Positions 1 to 6,500 of a stretch of DNA of 11,981 nt are shown one piece after another. The stretch's first letter is position 1. Every line of letters starts with the position of its first letter. The position numbers and the translations under genes were made by a program. The notes under the pieces are model-generated. The model ran no database searches. It worked only from the letters and a program-made list of their open reading frames with translations, and was not told where the DNA came from. Source of the stretch: Candidatus Heimdallarchaeota archaeon (GTDB lineage Archaea; Asgardarchaeota; Heimdallarchaeia; Heimdallarchaeales; Kariarchaeaceae). The DNA lies in the NCBI GenBank assembly GCA_029882335.1, contig JAOUKW010000087.1, positions 1-11,981 of the forward strand, in the 5' to 3' direction.

Positions 1-162
1 AGTTCAACTATTTATTTTTGGTATCTAAATTATCAAATAATTAAAAATAAACATCTACTAATATTAGTTCTAAAATTGATTGGTGTAATTGTTTATAGTG
101 TTGGTAGTTACTTAATTTTAACTAAGAAGTATTCAATAATGAAAAATATAAAAAATAAATAA
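1..162 (+). CDS. C-terminal end of a membrane protein (5' part outside window)
   Basis: Frame 1 is open from the first base to a TAA at 160-162, giving 53 residues. Residues roughly 20-43 form one hydrophobic segment (HLLILVLKLIGVIVYSVGSY and following), after which comes a short lysine-rich tail (TKKYSIMKNIKNK) typical of a cytoplasmic C-terminus by the positive-inside rule. A hydrophobic helix followed by a basic tail at the very end is common in polytopic proteins such as polysaccharide flippases or other lipid-linked sugar transport proteins. The fragment is too short to assign a family and that suggestion is only inference. It runs convergently towards the minus-strand oxidoreductase, 82 bp away. 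Confidence 0.6.
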   Translation, partial: SSTIYFWYLNYQIIKNKHLLILVLKLIGVIVYSVGSYLILTKKYSIMKNIKNK

Positions 163-222
163 ATTGTAGTAATTATTATTTAATTCAACACTTTGCTACC
201 TCTATTGAGTAACATTTCTGTA

Positions 223-242
223 AAATTATTATATAATAATTT
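223..242. terminator. Perfect 20-bp A/T palindrome between convergent genes
   Basis: AAATTATTATATAATAATTT is its own reverse complement (10-bp arms, no loop). It sits between the stop codon of the + strand membrane protein (162) and the stop of the minus-strand oxidoreductase (245), two bases from the latter. The position suits a bidirectional transcription end, but the stem is only A-T pairs and would be weak. A chance palindrome in AT-rich DNA is possible. Confidence 0.25.
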
Positions 243-244
243 CT

Positions 245-910
245 TCAAATTTTATGTTCTCTTCTAATAGGTTTTTCCTGAGAACTATATCTCTCCTCTA
301 ACCAGGGATCACCTCGTTGATGATAACCTCTTGTTTCCCAAAATCCCCTTTCCCATTCTGTATGAAATGTCATTTTACTTAGCCACTTAACTGACTTCCA
401 AAGATATAACTGAGGAACTAGCGAACGTAGAGGACCACCATGTTTTGATGGTAAAGGTTGATCTTCATGTTCATATGCCAATAACACATCATGTTCCAAA
501 AGGTATCCATCATATATTGGTAATGCAGATGTATAGCCACTTTTTGCTTCAAATGTTACAAATTTAGCATTCGGATTTGGTTGAACTATGTCTACGATTG
601 TTGAAAATTTTACACCACCAAATTTTTGATCTAGGAGTGACCATGTAGTTACACAATGTAAATCACTAATCTGTTCTACTTTAGGTAATTCTAAAAATTC
701 TTTCCAACTCCACTTTGCAGGATTATTAACCTCTCCATCAACAGTTATATTCCAATCAACTCCATTAAATGTTGGTACTTTTTCAACAGAGAGAACAGGC
801 CATTTTTTAGCAATATATTGCCCTTTTGGTAATTTTTGTCTTTTGTCTTTTTCTGATAACTGTACAAAGTCTTCTAAATTTGCAATTTCTTTTTTGTCTG
901 TTTTAAACAT
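245..910 (-). CDS. Sulfite-oxidase-like molybdopterin oxidoreductase (single domain)
   Basis: A 221-residue protein of the oxidoreductase molybdopterin-binding domain family (sulfite oxidase/MsrP fold). The molybdenum-ligand cysteine is visible as Cys86 in the motif DLHCVTTWS. The characteristic second block HGGPLRSLVPQLYLWKSVKW lies at about 157-176, and the end carries the GFWETRGYHQRGDPW signature (about 189-203) seen in the short cytosolic 'sulfite oxidase-like' proteins. There is no signal peptide, Tat motif, haem domain or dimerisation domain, so it should be a soluble cytoplasmic enzyme. Its substrate cannot be told from sequence; MsrP relatives reduce sulfoxides and sulfite oxidases oxidise sulfite. 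The start is ATG at 910, with a long A/T leader and no clear Shine-Dalgarno. Molybdenum-cofactor synthesis genes must lie elsewhere. Family is certain, substrate is not. Confidence 0.9.
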   Translation of the reverse strand: MFKTDKKEIANLEDFVQLSEKDKRQKLPKGQYIAKKWPVLSVEKVPTFNGVDWNITVDGEVNNPAKWSWKEFLELPKVEQISDLHCVTTWSLLDQKFGGVKFSTIVDIVQPNPNAKFVTFEAKSGYTSALPIYDGYLLEHDVLLAYEHEDQPLPSKHGGPLRSLVPQLYLWKSVKWLSKMTFHTEWERGFWETRGYHQRGDPWLEERYSSQEKPIRREHKI

Positions 911-1018
911 ATAATAAGTAAAATATTATCACTTAAGATAAGAAATATTGTATAATCAAATTTAATTTTTTTGTATTTAATTAAAAAATTTAGCTAATTT
1001 ACTTTATTCATTTTTTTT

Positions 1019-1348
1019 TTAAAGTTTATATGTCACTAAAATAATTATAAATAAAATTACTGTATAGCCAACAATTTTGATCTTGGTGCTATTGACTAGA
1101 AATATATCTAATAAAACTGAATATGTATTATTGAAATAAGTAGGGTATAGTATAACAGAACTGTTTTCAGTAATAAAAGTAAATCGATAATAATACCTGT
1201 TTCCTGTCTTAAGATTCTCTACCAAATATTCTCCAGTACTAGAGTATTCTGTTGAGGAAATATTATCCTGTGAGGATGTGATTTCTAAGTCTATATTGTT
1301 AATTGCAAAACCGGAGAAAATTAGTGAGAAAGTGAGTATGAATATCAC
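1019..1348 (-). CDS. Small hypothetical exported/membrane protein
   Basis: An ORF of 109 residues that I do not recognise. It begins with a hydrophobic stretch (about residues 2-16, IFILTFSLIFSGFAI) that resembles an uncleaved signal anchor or signal peptide. A polar Ser/Thr/Asn/Tyr-rich middle of about 70 residues follows, then a second hydrophobic segment near the C-terminus (about 93-106). The middle could be a small beta-rich extracellular domain (NLKTGNRYYYRFTF). The start is a GTG: the frame upstream is open for about ten codons to a TAG but offers no ATG. No Shine-Dalgarno is visible. It lies 108 bp from the oxidoreductase and 100 bp from the CoA-transferase-family gene, all on the same strand. 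The two-ended hydrophobic pattern supports a real gene; function unknown. Confidence 0.55.
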   Translation of the reverse strand: MIFILTFSLIFSGFAINNIDLEITSSQDNISSTEYSSTGEYLVENLKTGNRYYYRFTFITENSSVILYPTYFNNTYSVLLDIFLVNSTKIKIVGYTVILFIIILVTYKL

Positions 1349-1448
1349 TAAAATGAATTGAGTATTTTTTTCTGAATAAAATATATTAATCTAATATATC
1401 AAAATTATCGATCTTAAAAAAAACAATATGAAACACATTTAAATTAAA

Positions 1449-2537
1449 TTATTTACTTGATAACTCAAATGCTTCTAACACTATTGGAGTTGCGTACGAT
1501 GGAGAAAAATTATTATATATTACAGGATGTCCAACAATCTTAATTTCATTATTACTAGAATCTTTAATTTCTATGATAATTTCTCGATCTGCAATAGGTC
1601 CAAATTCTCTGGTTTCTCTAATATTTAATACCGGTTCAAGACAGAGGTTATCATCAGTTGCGATTATTTTCCATTCATCTAATGTTTTTTCTGCAATTTT
1701 CTTAGATATCCGCTTTTTTATCTTTGAATTTATCATATCACTTGGATAATTAAAATTTTCAACTTCTAATGTATTCATCAGATTGTAAATAAATTTAGGT
1801 TCTAATGCACCTATTGATATAAATCGACCATCCCTCGTTTGATAATAATCATATATTGAATTCCCATTTAATACATGATCCTGATTCTTGGGTATTGCTC
1901 CTTCATTTGCTTCTTCAACAATTCTTAAAATTGCTAATGAGTAAGATGAATGAGTCATTGAAATATCTATGTATCCACCAATTCTCTGATTTATTTTTCG
2001 AATTACTGCACCAAGAATGCTTATCACCGCATGTAATGAACCTCCTGCAATATCTGAAATCTGAATTCCATTGAGTATTGGGTTCGCATTTCCCATAATT
2101 GAAGCTAAACCTGAAAGTGCTTGAAAATTAATATCATGTCCTGCTTTGGAACTATATTTACCCTTCTGGCCATAACCTGTAATTGAACAATAAATTATAT
2201 CTGACTTTATTTTTTTCACTTGGTCATACCCTAAACCAAATTTATCCATAGTTCCCGGTCGAAATCCCTCAATGATAACATCAATATTCTTTATTTGTTC
2301 TTTCAAGGCTAGTAAATCACTTTCAACTTTTAAATTTAATCGAATAATCTTTTTATTTCTATTTAATGTCAAATATGTAATATGTTTACCATCAATTAAT
2401 TTATCAAACTGAATAATAGGATCACCGGAAGGTGGTTCTATCTTTATTACTTCTGCTCCCATATCTGCGAGAATCATTGAGGCATATGGTCCAGGTAAGA
2501 GTTGAGAAAAATCAAGTATCTTGATATTAGAGAGCAC
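1449..2537 (-). CDS. AMACR-like class III CoA-transferase family enzyme
   Basis: A 362-residue protein of the CaiB/BaiF (class III CoA-transferase) superfamily, closest by motif to alpha-methylacyl-CoA racemase (AMACR/MCR). The N-terminus LLPGPYASMILADMGAEVIK is diagnostic of the superfamily. The racemase residues known from the mycobacterial enzyme appear to be present with nearly the same spacing: His134 in AGHDIN, Asp162 in SDIAGG and Glu246 in GALEPKF. In CoA-transferases the catalytic residue is an Asp in a different context, so racemisation of 2-methylacyl-CoA thioesters is the better guess, though paralogues with other CoA chemistry exist. Length matches AMACR without its C-terminal extension. 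The start is GTG at 2537, with no ATG close by and no obvious Shine-Dalgarno. It is divergent from the M20 gene across 232 bp. A role in branched-chain or sterol-like acyl-CoA breakdown is inference. Confidence 0.88.
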   Translation of the reverse strand: MLSNIKILDFSQLLPGPYASMILADMGAEVIKIEPPSGDPIIQFDKLIDGKHITYLTLNRNKKIIRLNLKVESDLLALKEQIKNIDVIIEGFRPGTMDKFGLGYDQVKKIKSDIIYCSITGYGQKGKYSSKAGHDINFQALSGLASIMGNANPILNGIQISDIAGGSLHAVISILGAVIRKINQRIGGYIDISMTHSSYSLAILRIVEEANEGAIPKNQDHVLNGNSIYDYYQTRDGRFISIGALEPKFIYNLMNTLEVENFNYPSDMINSKIKKRISKKIAEKTLDEWKIIATDDNLCLEPVLNIRETREFGPIADREIIIEIKDSSNNEIKIVGHPVIYNNFSPSYATPIVLEAFELSSK

Positions 2538-2676
2538 AAATTTTATTGTGTAAAGAATATTATTAATTTATAGATGATTGAAATCGTGAAACGATCTATT
2601 TGAAAATAAGAATTAAAATAGTTAAATAATTAGAATAATCTATAAATTTTTTAATTTGTATCCTGTAATTCAAATA

Positions 2677-2746
2677 TTGATTATTTGTAAAAATTTTGTG
2701 TATAATTAACTTTGTATTTGAATGAGTTACTATGGTTAAATATTAA
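2677..2746 (+). promoter_or_regulatory. Candidate bacterial-type promoter(s) for the intact M20 gene
   Basis: Two overlapping candidates lie in the 232-bp divergent spacer. The first is TTGATT at 2677-2682, an 18-bp spacer and a perfect TATAAT at 2701-2706, giving a leader of about 57 nt. The second is TTGAAT at 2718-2723, a 17-bp spacer and TATTAA at 2741-2746, giving a leader of about 17 nt. The second -10 sits in a stretch (ATATTAAG) that is also found at the same distance from the start of the truncated paralogue. In DNA this AT-rich such matches arise by chance, so this is a moderate call. Confidence 0.4.
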
Positions 2747-2769
2747 GAACATAAAAAAAAAGGTTATTT

Positions 2770-3969
2770 ATGAGTACACTAAAGGAAGAGGCAGAAGGTC
2801 TTCTCAATAAAATGATTGAGATAAGACGGACATTACATATGAATCCCGAGCTTGGTTTTGAAGAATTTGAAACAGCTAATTTAATTAAATCCAAATTAGA
2901 TGAAATTGGCATTCCATACAAAAGTGAGATTGCAAAAACTGGAATTGTTGCAACGATTCAAGGTACTGGAAATGGTAATGGAAAAAGAATTATGATTCGT
3001 GCAGATATGGATGCATTGCCATTACAAGAAGATGTGGATAAGCCATATAAATCACAAGTGCCCGGCAAGATGCATGCATGTGGACATGACACACACGTAG
3101 CATGTTTATTAGGTGCTGGTGAGATTTTAAATAATAATAAAGATAAATTTGGTGGGACTATTGATTTATTATTTCAACCTGCTGAGGAAGGTCCTGGTGG
3201 TGCAGTACCAATGATTAAAGAAGGTGCTATTGGTGATCCTGAAAATCCTCATATTGATGCAGCTTTGGCATTACACATCACAGGAAATTATCCAGTTAAA
3301 TTAATGGCAGTTAAAGACGGACCATTAACTGGTAGCTCTGATGAGTTTACAATTATTATACACGGAAAGGGTGGTCATGCATCAGCACCTCATACAACTA
3401 TAGACCCAGTTTTTGTAGCTACTCAAATCTACCAAAATTTACAAAGTTTTCTAACTAGATATATATCTCCTATTGAACCTCGTGTTTTTACCGTTGGAAA
3501 AATAGAGGGAGGTACTCGTTTTAATATTATACCAACAAAATGTACAATGTATGCTACTCTAAGAACATTGAACGAGAAGTTACGTGAAGAATTACATGAG
3601 GTGATTCCTAATTTTATTAAAAAGATTGCAGAAGCCAATGGAGCTACTGCAGACGTTTCTATTTTTAAGAAATATGCAGTCGGTGTAAATTCTAAAGATG
3701 TGAATGAGCATATTAGAGCTGCAATAAAAAGTACGTTTGGTGAGGAAAGTCTTGAGGAGTTAGACACACCAATATTAGGTGCAGAAGACTTTTTTGAATT
3801 TAGCCTGAAAGGTAAAATTCCAGTTGCTATGTTTTGGCTTGGTGGTGCTAATGAGAAAAAAGGCATTATTGCCCCTAACCATTCAAACTTTTTTGATGTT
3901 GATGAAGATGCATTTGTATACGGTGCTGCAACACTAGCCCAAGCTGCTATCAACTATTTAAATTCGTAA
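2770..3969 (+). CDS. M20 family amidohydrolase (IAA-amino acid hydrolase/aminoacylase type)
   Basis: A full-length 399-residue metal-dependent amidohydrolase of peptidase family M20 (M20D, the hippurate/N-acyl-amino-acid/IAA-conjugate hydrolase group). Visible motifs, in order: IRRTLHMNPELGFEE (18-32), IRADMDALPLQE (76-87), the metal-binding ACGHDTH with Cys104 and His106, QPAEEGPGG with Glu139/Glu140, LALHITG with His169, GGHASAPH (201-208) in the lid/dimerisation domain (about 185-300), and near the end GAED (347-350) and HSNFF (371-375). All metal ligands expected for the family are present, so it should be active. It would act in the cytoplasm, as there is no signal peptide. It probably hydrolyses an N-acylated amino acid or similar amide; the true substrate is unknown. 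The ATG is preceded by a weak AAAGG. It ends 58 bp from the convergent DUF3592 gene. A truncated paralogue lies 0.8 kb downstream. Confidence 0.93.
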   Translation: MSTLKEEAEGLLNKMIEIRRTLHMNPELGFEEFETANLIKSKLDEIGIPYKSEIAKTGIVATIQGTGNGNGKRIMIRADMDALPLQEDVDKPYKSQVPGKMHACGHDTHVACLLGAGEILNNNKDKFGGTIDLLFQPAEEGPGGAVPMIKEGAIGDPENPHIDAALALHITGNYPVKLMAVKDGPLTGSSDEFTIIIHGKGGHASAPHTTIDPVFVATQIYQNLQSFLTRYISPIEPRVFTVGKIEGGTRFNIIPTKCTMYATLRTLNEKLREELHEVIPNFIKKIAEANGATADVSIFKKYAVGVNSKDVNEHIRAAIKSTFGEESLEELDTPILGAEDFFEFSLKGKIPVAMFWLGGANEKKGIIAPNHSNFFDVDEDAFVYGAATLAQAAINYLNS

Positions 3970-4027
3970 TAGAACATCTACTAAGATTCAAAACATATTC
4001 ATAATAAGTTTATTTGATTGCTACACT

Positions 4028-4510
4028 TTAAGAAATTATAAATTCCGACTTTTTCAATTTTTTAATATCAGCAATCCATATTATTAATGAGAAGATTGAT
4101 ATTGGATATCCAATCACCCTTGAAAGTAATAGATACATCGGTATTTTACCTTCTTCCAAAGTACTTGCACTCGGATTATTCGGATTATAGTAAACAACTA
4201 CTTGATTTTTATTAATTATGTATTCATTAATCTTTTCTTCTGCAGAAACTTTGTCTTTTTGACTGTCAAAAAGGTGTGAATTTTCATAGATATGTCCTCC
4301 TACTGAATATTCAAAGTATATTATGGGATTATAAGATAAATCTTCATCATCAAATAAAATTGTTGTAGAAGTAACATCACCGATTGTTGAGTTCCAAACA
4401 TCCGTTTGGTACTTAGGTAATAGAAAATAACCACAATAAATAAGATAGGTCAAACTAAGTAAAAATACCATAAAGGAAGAATTGAAATAATTTGTAAAGG
4501 ATCTTTTCAT
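4028..4510 (-). CDS. DUF3592-like small membrane protein
   Basis: A 160-residue protein with two hydrophobic helices, at about 13-31 (MVFLLSLTYLIYCGYFLL) and 124-146 (MYLLLSRVIGYPISIFSLII and following), flanking a polar beta-rich domain. The domain carries the pattern I recognise from DUF3592: IIYFEYSVGGHIYENS (63-78) and QVVVYYNPNNPSASTLEEG (103-121), the Y-x-P-x-x-P-x-x-x-x-L loop. Both ends would face the cytoplasm and the middle would lie outside the membrane. Members occur widely in bacteria and some archaea, and no biochemical role is established. The start is ATG at 4510 without a clear Shine-Dalgarno. It is convergent with the intact M20 gene and divergent from the truncated one, so it seems to have inserted, or been left, between the two copies. 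Confidence 0.75.
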   Translation of the reverse strand: MKRSFTNYFNSSFMVFLLSLTYLIYCGYFLLPKYQTDVWNSTIGDVTSTTILFDDEDLSYNPIIYFEYSVGGHIYENSHLFDSQKDKVSAEEKINEYIINKNQVVVYYNPNNPSASTLEEGKIPMYLLLSRVIGYPISIFSLIIWIADIKKLKKSEFIIS

Positions 4511-4762
4511 GAACTAATTTTATTACTAATTTGTGTATTATTAAATTTTCTTTTGGTCAATTAAAGATATTGAATGATTTATGTGTAATAACCAGCTCTT
4601 ACATTTAGGTAAAATTAAAAATAATTTAATAGATCAAACTATTTAAATTTTCAATTCATTCATTGAATGGTGAATAAAAATTTAATTTAATAAATAACCA
4701 GTAGTACAATTTATTAAAACCACATCAATACATATTAAGTCCTTATTTTAAAATGGCGATTT
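4511..4762 (+). promoter_or_regulatory. Divergent A/T-rich spacer with inverted repeat and conserved M20 leader
   Basis: This 252-bp spacer holds no credible ORF. It must contain the start signals of the DUF3592 gene (minus) and of the truncated M20 gene (plus). A short inverted repeat, CATTCATTGAATG, lies at 4657-4669 and could be an operator. Just before the M20 start, ATATTAAG (4732-4739) and ATTTATGAGT (around the ATG at 4763) repeat the leader of the intact M20 gene (2740-2747 and its ATG at 2770) with spacing that differs by one base. This suggests that the duplication included part of the 5' region. No strong -35 is visible at the matching distance. Confidence 0.3.
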
Positions 4763-5335
4763 ATGAGTTCGATTAGAGAAGATGCTGAATCAATGAAAGA
4801 CAAATTAATCAATATCCGACGTACAATCCATATGAATCCAGAATTAGGATTTAATGAATATGAAACTGCCAAATTAATTAAAGAAAAATTGGATGAACTA
4901 GGTATTCCTTATAAAAGTGAAATTGCAAAAACTGGCATTGTTGCAACAATTCAAGGTACAGGTAATGGTAATGGAAAGAGAATATTAATCCGAGCTGATA
5001 TGGATGCCCTACCTATGCAGGAAAACAATGATGTAGAATATAAATCACAAGTTGATGGAGTTAGTCATTCGTGTGGTCACGATTCACATGTTTCCTGTCT
5101 TATAGGCGTGGGTGAACTATTAAACAACAGAAAAAATGAATTTGGAGGGACTGTTGATTTATTATTTCAACCTGCTGAAGAGGGTCCAGGTGGAGCTCTA
5201 CCAATGATCCAAGAAGGCGTGATGGGTGATGTTGAAAACCCGGAAATTAATGATCTTTTTTGTATATACATACACACGTTCAGCCCAAACCCTGCCTGCC
5301 GTCGCCAGACTCCCACACTTGTAATGTGGGATTAG
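4763..5335 (+). pseudogene. Truncated second copy of the M20 amidohydrolase
   Basis: The first ~162 codons (4763-5248) are a close paralogue of the M20 gene at 2770. By hand count about 120 of the first 160 residues are identical, and residues 46-74 are identical without a break. The metal motif SCGHDSH and the QPAEEGPGG motif are kept. After ENPEI (5248) the similarity stops abruptly. The frame then runs through unrelated GC-rich DNA for about 28 codons to a TAG at 5333-5335. The lid/dimerisation domain, the later histidines and the GAED block, about 235 residues in all, are missing and do not reappear downstream. The fragment therefore lacks part of its active site and should be dead. Cause: insertion plus deletion by a mobile element, other recombination, or an assembly join. 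The 5' half looks undecayed (no stops or frameshifts), so the break is recent or the fragment is still selected. Confidence 0.85.
5311..5331. repeat. Hairpin TCCCACA / TGTGGGA near the M20 break
   Basis: TCCCACACTTGTAATGTGGGA forms a perfect 7-bp stem with a 7-nt loop, about 60 bp inside the islet from the M20 junction. Hairpins of this kind mark the ends of IS200/IS605-type elements and the 3' part of their guide (omega) RNAs. It could equally be a terminator stem, but no T-run follows directly on either strand. Confidence 0.5.
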
Positions 5336-5467
5336 CAAGGTCTTCATTCTGAGGCTTCTTACCGCTCCTTCGTCGATTAGACTTCATTGGAGTCGGGTTT
5401 TCCGTGTTTTTTTCCATTAGTAGATCACTCGCAAAGAAATCATTGAGATTTATTTGCTGACTCACGT

Positions 5468-5482
5468 TTCTCCTAGGGAGAA
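5468..5482. repeat. Hairpin TTCTCC / GGAGAA
   Basis: A perfect 6-bp stem with a 3-nt loop (TTCTCCTAGGGAGAA) in the middle of the GC-rich islet. It is the second of three stems there. Confidence 0.4.
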
Positions 5483-5526
5483 TAGGACTTCTCACTGATT
5501 GTTTTTGAGACAATTTTTGAGCCTTC

Positions 5527-5552
5527 GGTCGTCCTACAGGTAGGTGGCGACC
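5527..5552. repeat. Two-part hairpin GGTCG-CCTAC / GTAGG-CGACC
   Basis: Outer arms GGTCG (5527-5531) and CGACC (5548-5552) enclose inner arms CCTAC (5533-5537) and GTAGG (5540-5544), giving ten pairs interrupted by a small internal bulge. Nested arms that keep pairing are unlikely by chance in a genome this AT-rich. They suggest a structured RNA or an element end rather than plain coding sequence. Confidence 0.45.
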
Positions 5553-5619
5553 TAGTCCTGCTAGCAATGATTCATAGATCTTTTACTTGATTACTAGATA
5601 TTAATATTTCAGTATATAT

Positions 5620-6327
5620 TTATTCTTCGAGTTTACCGGATGAACCAATTTTCTTGATCAAATCATCTCTTGTTTCAAATCCATTCATTTTAGCGATTTG
5701 TGTTAAAGTATCTGCGGATATTTTTTTATCCAGTTCAGTTCGTCTGGTTATCATGATATGTGTTAAATCGGGAACAATGATTGTACTGCCGATTTCACCT
5801 AATAATGACATTCCGGTAAATTTAATTGCGTCATTGTCTGCTTTTTTCAGATAGTTAAATAATTCAATTGCTCGTTCATCATTTTTACTTCCTTTGAATT
5901 CGGAAAAGATTGCTCTAATTGAGTTAACACGTACTACAATGGGATGTTCAGGTTCTAGCATTTTCCAAAGTAAACTTCTGGTTTGATCTTCAAGTGTGGA
6001 ATATCTACCTAAAGCATCAGCAGCCATTCCACGTACATCAATTGTTTTGGCGAATTGTAGTTTTTCTAGTATATTTGGTATTGCAGGTAGATAATTCAAT
6101 GTACCTAGCGAGAGAAGGTAGTGCCACATATCTCGGGTTTCCTCTGTTTCATTTATTAGAAATTGATGAATTAATGCTCCTTGATCGTAAAGACTTTCTT
6201 TTTTTTCTAGATATGGCCAATCAGTCCATATTCTTCTACATGCAGCGACTCTTTCATTTTTAGAATCGGAGTGTAACATCTCTTTTAATTCTTCTCCATT
6301 AAAAGGAATATGTGGGCGTGCTTGCAT
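5620..6327 (-). CDS. HEAT-like helical repeat protein
   Basis: A 235-residue protein predicted to be almost wholly alpha-helical. From about residue 78 on it shows repeated helix pairs of 33-37 residues, with the small-residue/Leu pattern of HEAT or PBS-lyase-type repeats, for example LPAIPNILEKL..DVRGMAADALGRY (80-109) and AIELFNYLKK..IKFTGMSLLGEIG (143-170). The conserved Asp-Val-Arg and Ile-Lys-Phe turns are at the usual places. The N-terminal 75 residues (RVAACRRIWTDWPYL and following) also look helical. There is no signal peptide, membrane segment or catalytic motif, so a protein-binding or scaffold role is likely; the partner is unknown. It starts with ATG at 6327, divergent from guaA across 173 bp, and ends about 40 bp from the mobile-element islet. 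Repeat class is reasonably supported; function is not. Confidence 0.7.
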   Translation of the reverse strand: MQARPHIPFNGEELKEMLHSDSKNERVAACRRIWTDWPYLEKKESLYDQGALIHQFLINETEETRDMWHYLLSLGTLNYLPAIPNILEKLQFAKTIDVRGMAADALGRYSTLEDQTRSLLWKMLEPEHPIVVRVNSIRAIFSEFKGSKNDERAIELFNYLKKADNDAIKFTGMSLLGEIGSTIIVPDLTHIMITRRTELDKKISADTLTQIAKMNGFETRDDLIKKIGSSGKLEE

Positions 6328-6435
6328 AATTAATAAAAGAAAAGGATTAATTTAATTTAATTTATACATAACGAGATATGAACAAAAAATTCAGAAATTA
6401 TTAATTTTCTTAATAGCGAAAATAAATAAATGAAT

Positions 6436-6464
6436 TTGATAATTAGATAACGCAAACGAATAAT
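6436..6464 (+). promoter_or_regulatory. guaA: Candidate sigma70-type promoter of guaA
   Basis: TTGATA (6436-6441), a 17-bp spacer and AATAAT (6459-6464) match five of six bases at both the -35 and -10 consensus. This would place the RNA start about 30 nt before the ATG at 6501. The background is very AT-rich, so the match is suggestive only. I see no purine riboswitch-like fold in the leader. Confidence 0.35.
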
Positions 6465-6500
6465 AAGTGAAATCAATAAGAAAATGAGAAGTTAATCAAA

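Larger units (their letters stand above)
5255..5580 (-). mobile_element. Decayed mobile-element fragment, possibly an IS200/IS605 tnpB 3' end
   Basis: This stretch is 46% GC by hand count over 5281-5580, while the 60 bp on either side are roughly 23-35%. It starts exactly where the M20 copy breaks off. On the minus strand a frame of about 100 codons is open from a TAA near 5586 down to 5280. Its translation (LLAGLGRHLPVGRPKAQKL at the start, ANPTLQVWESGDGRQGLG at the end) is rich in Arg, Lys, Gly and Pro. It resembles the variable C-terminal tails of TnpB-type proteins that read through the right-end hairpin of the element. None of the RuvC or zinc-finger motifs of TnpB is present, so this would be only the tail. 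The three hairpins listed separately fit a structured element end. Family is inference; a foreign, structured islet is what the sequence shows. Confidence 0.4.

Noticed and set aside
1011..1020. Run of ten T as a terminator of a + strand transcript
   Set aside because: No stem precedes it and no + strand gene lies upstream that would need it. On the minus strand it is a poly-A after the small ORF.
1856..2074. Plus-strand ORF opposite the AMACR-like gene, and similar ones at 5994-6263, 7269-7562 and 9002-9235
   Set aside because: All are antisense to genes with clear motifs, have no ribosome-binding site, and give protein sequences without recognisable features.
3429..3953. Long minus-strand ORF (174 codons) inside the M20 gene
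   Set aside because: It lies fully within the well-supported M20 coding frame and its translation shows no family motifs. It is a shadow frame.
4657..4669. Inverted repeat CATTCATTGAATG as a defined operator
   Set aside because: Six-base arms in A/T-rich DNA occur often by chance and no second copy was found elsewhere in the window. It is mentioned only under the spacer.
5280..5567. Minus-strand ORF of 95 codons as a normal gene
   Set aside because: Its apparent start is an internal TTG, the frame continues only a few codons to a TAA, it runs through a strong hairpin, and its composition is low-complexity basic. It is better treated as part of the mobile-element remnant.
6328..6500. Purine-type riboswitch in the guaA leader
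   Set aside because: I could find no three-way-junction pattern or conserved loop motifs. The leader is simple A/T-rich DNA.
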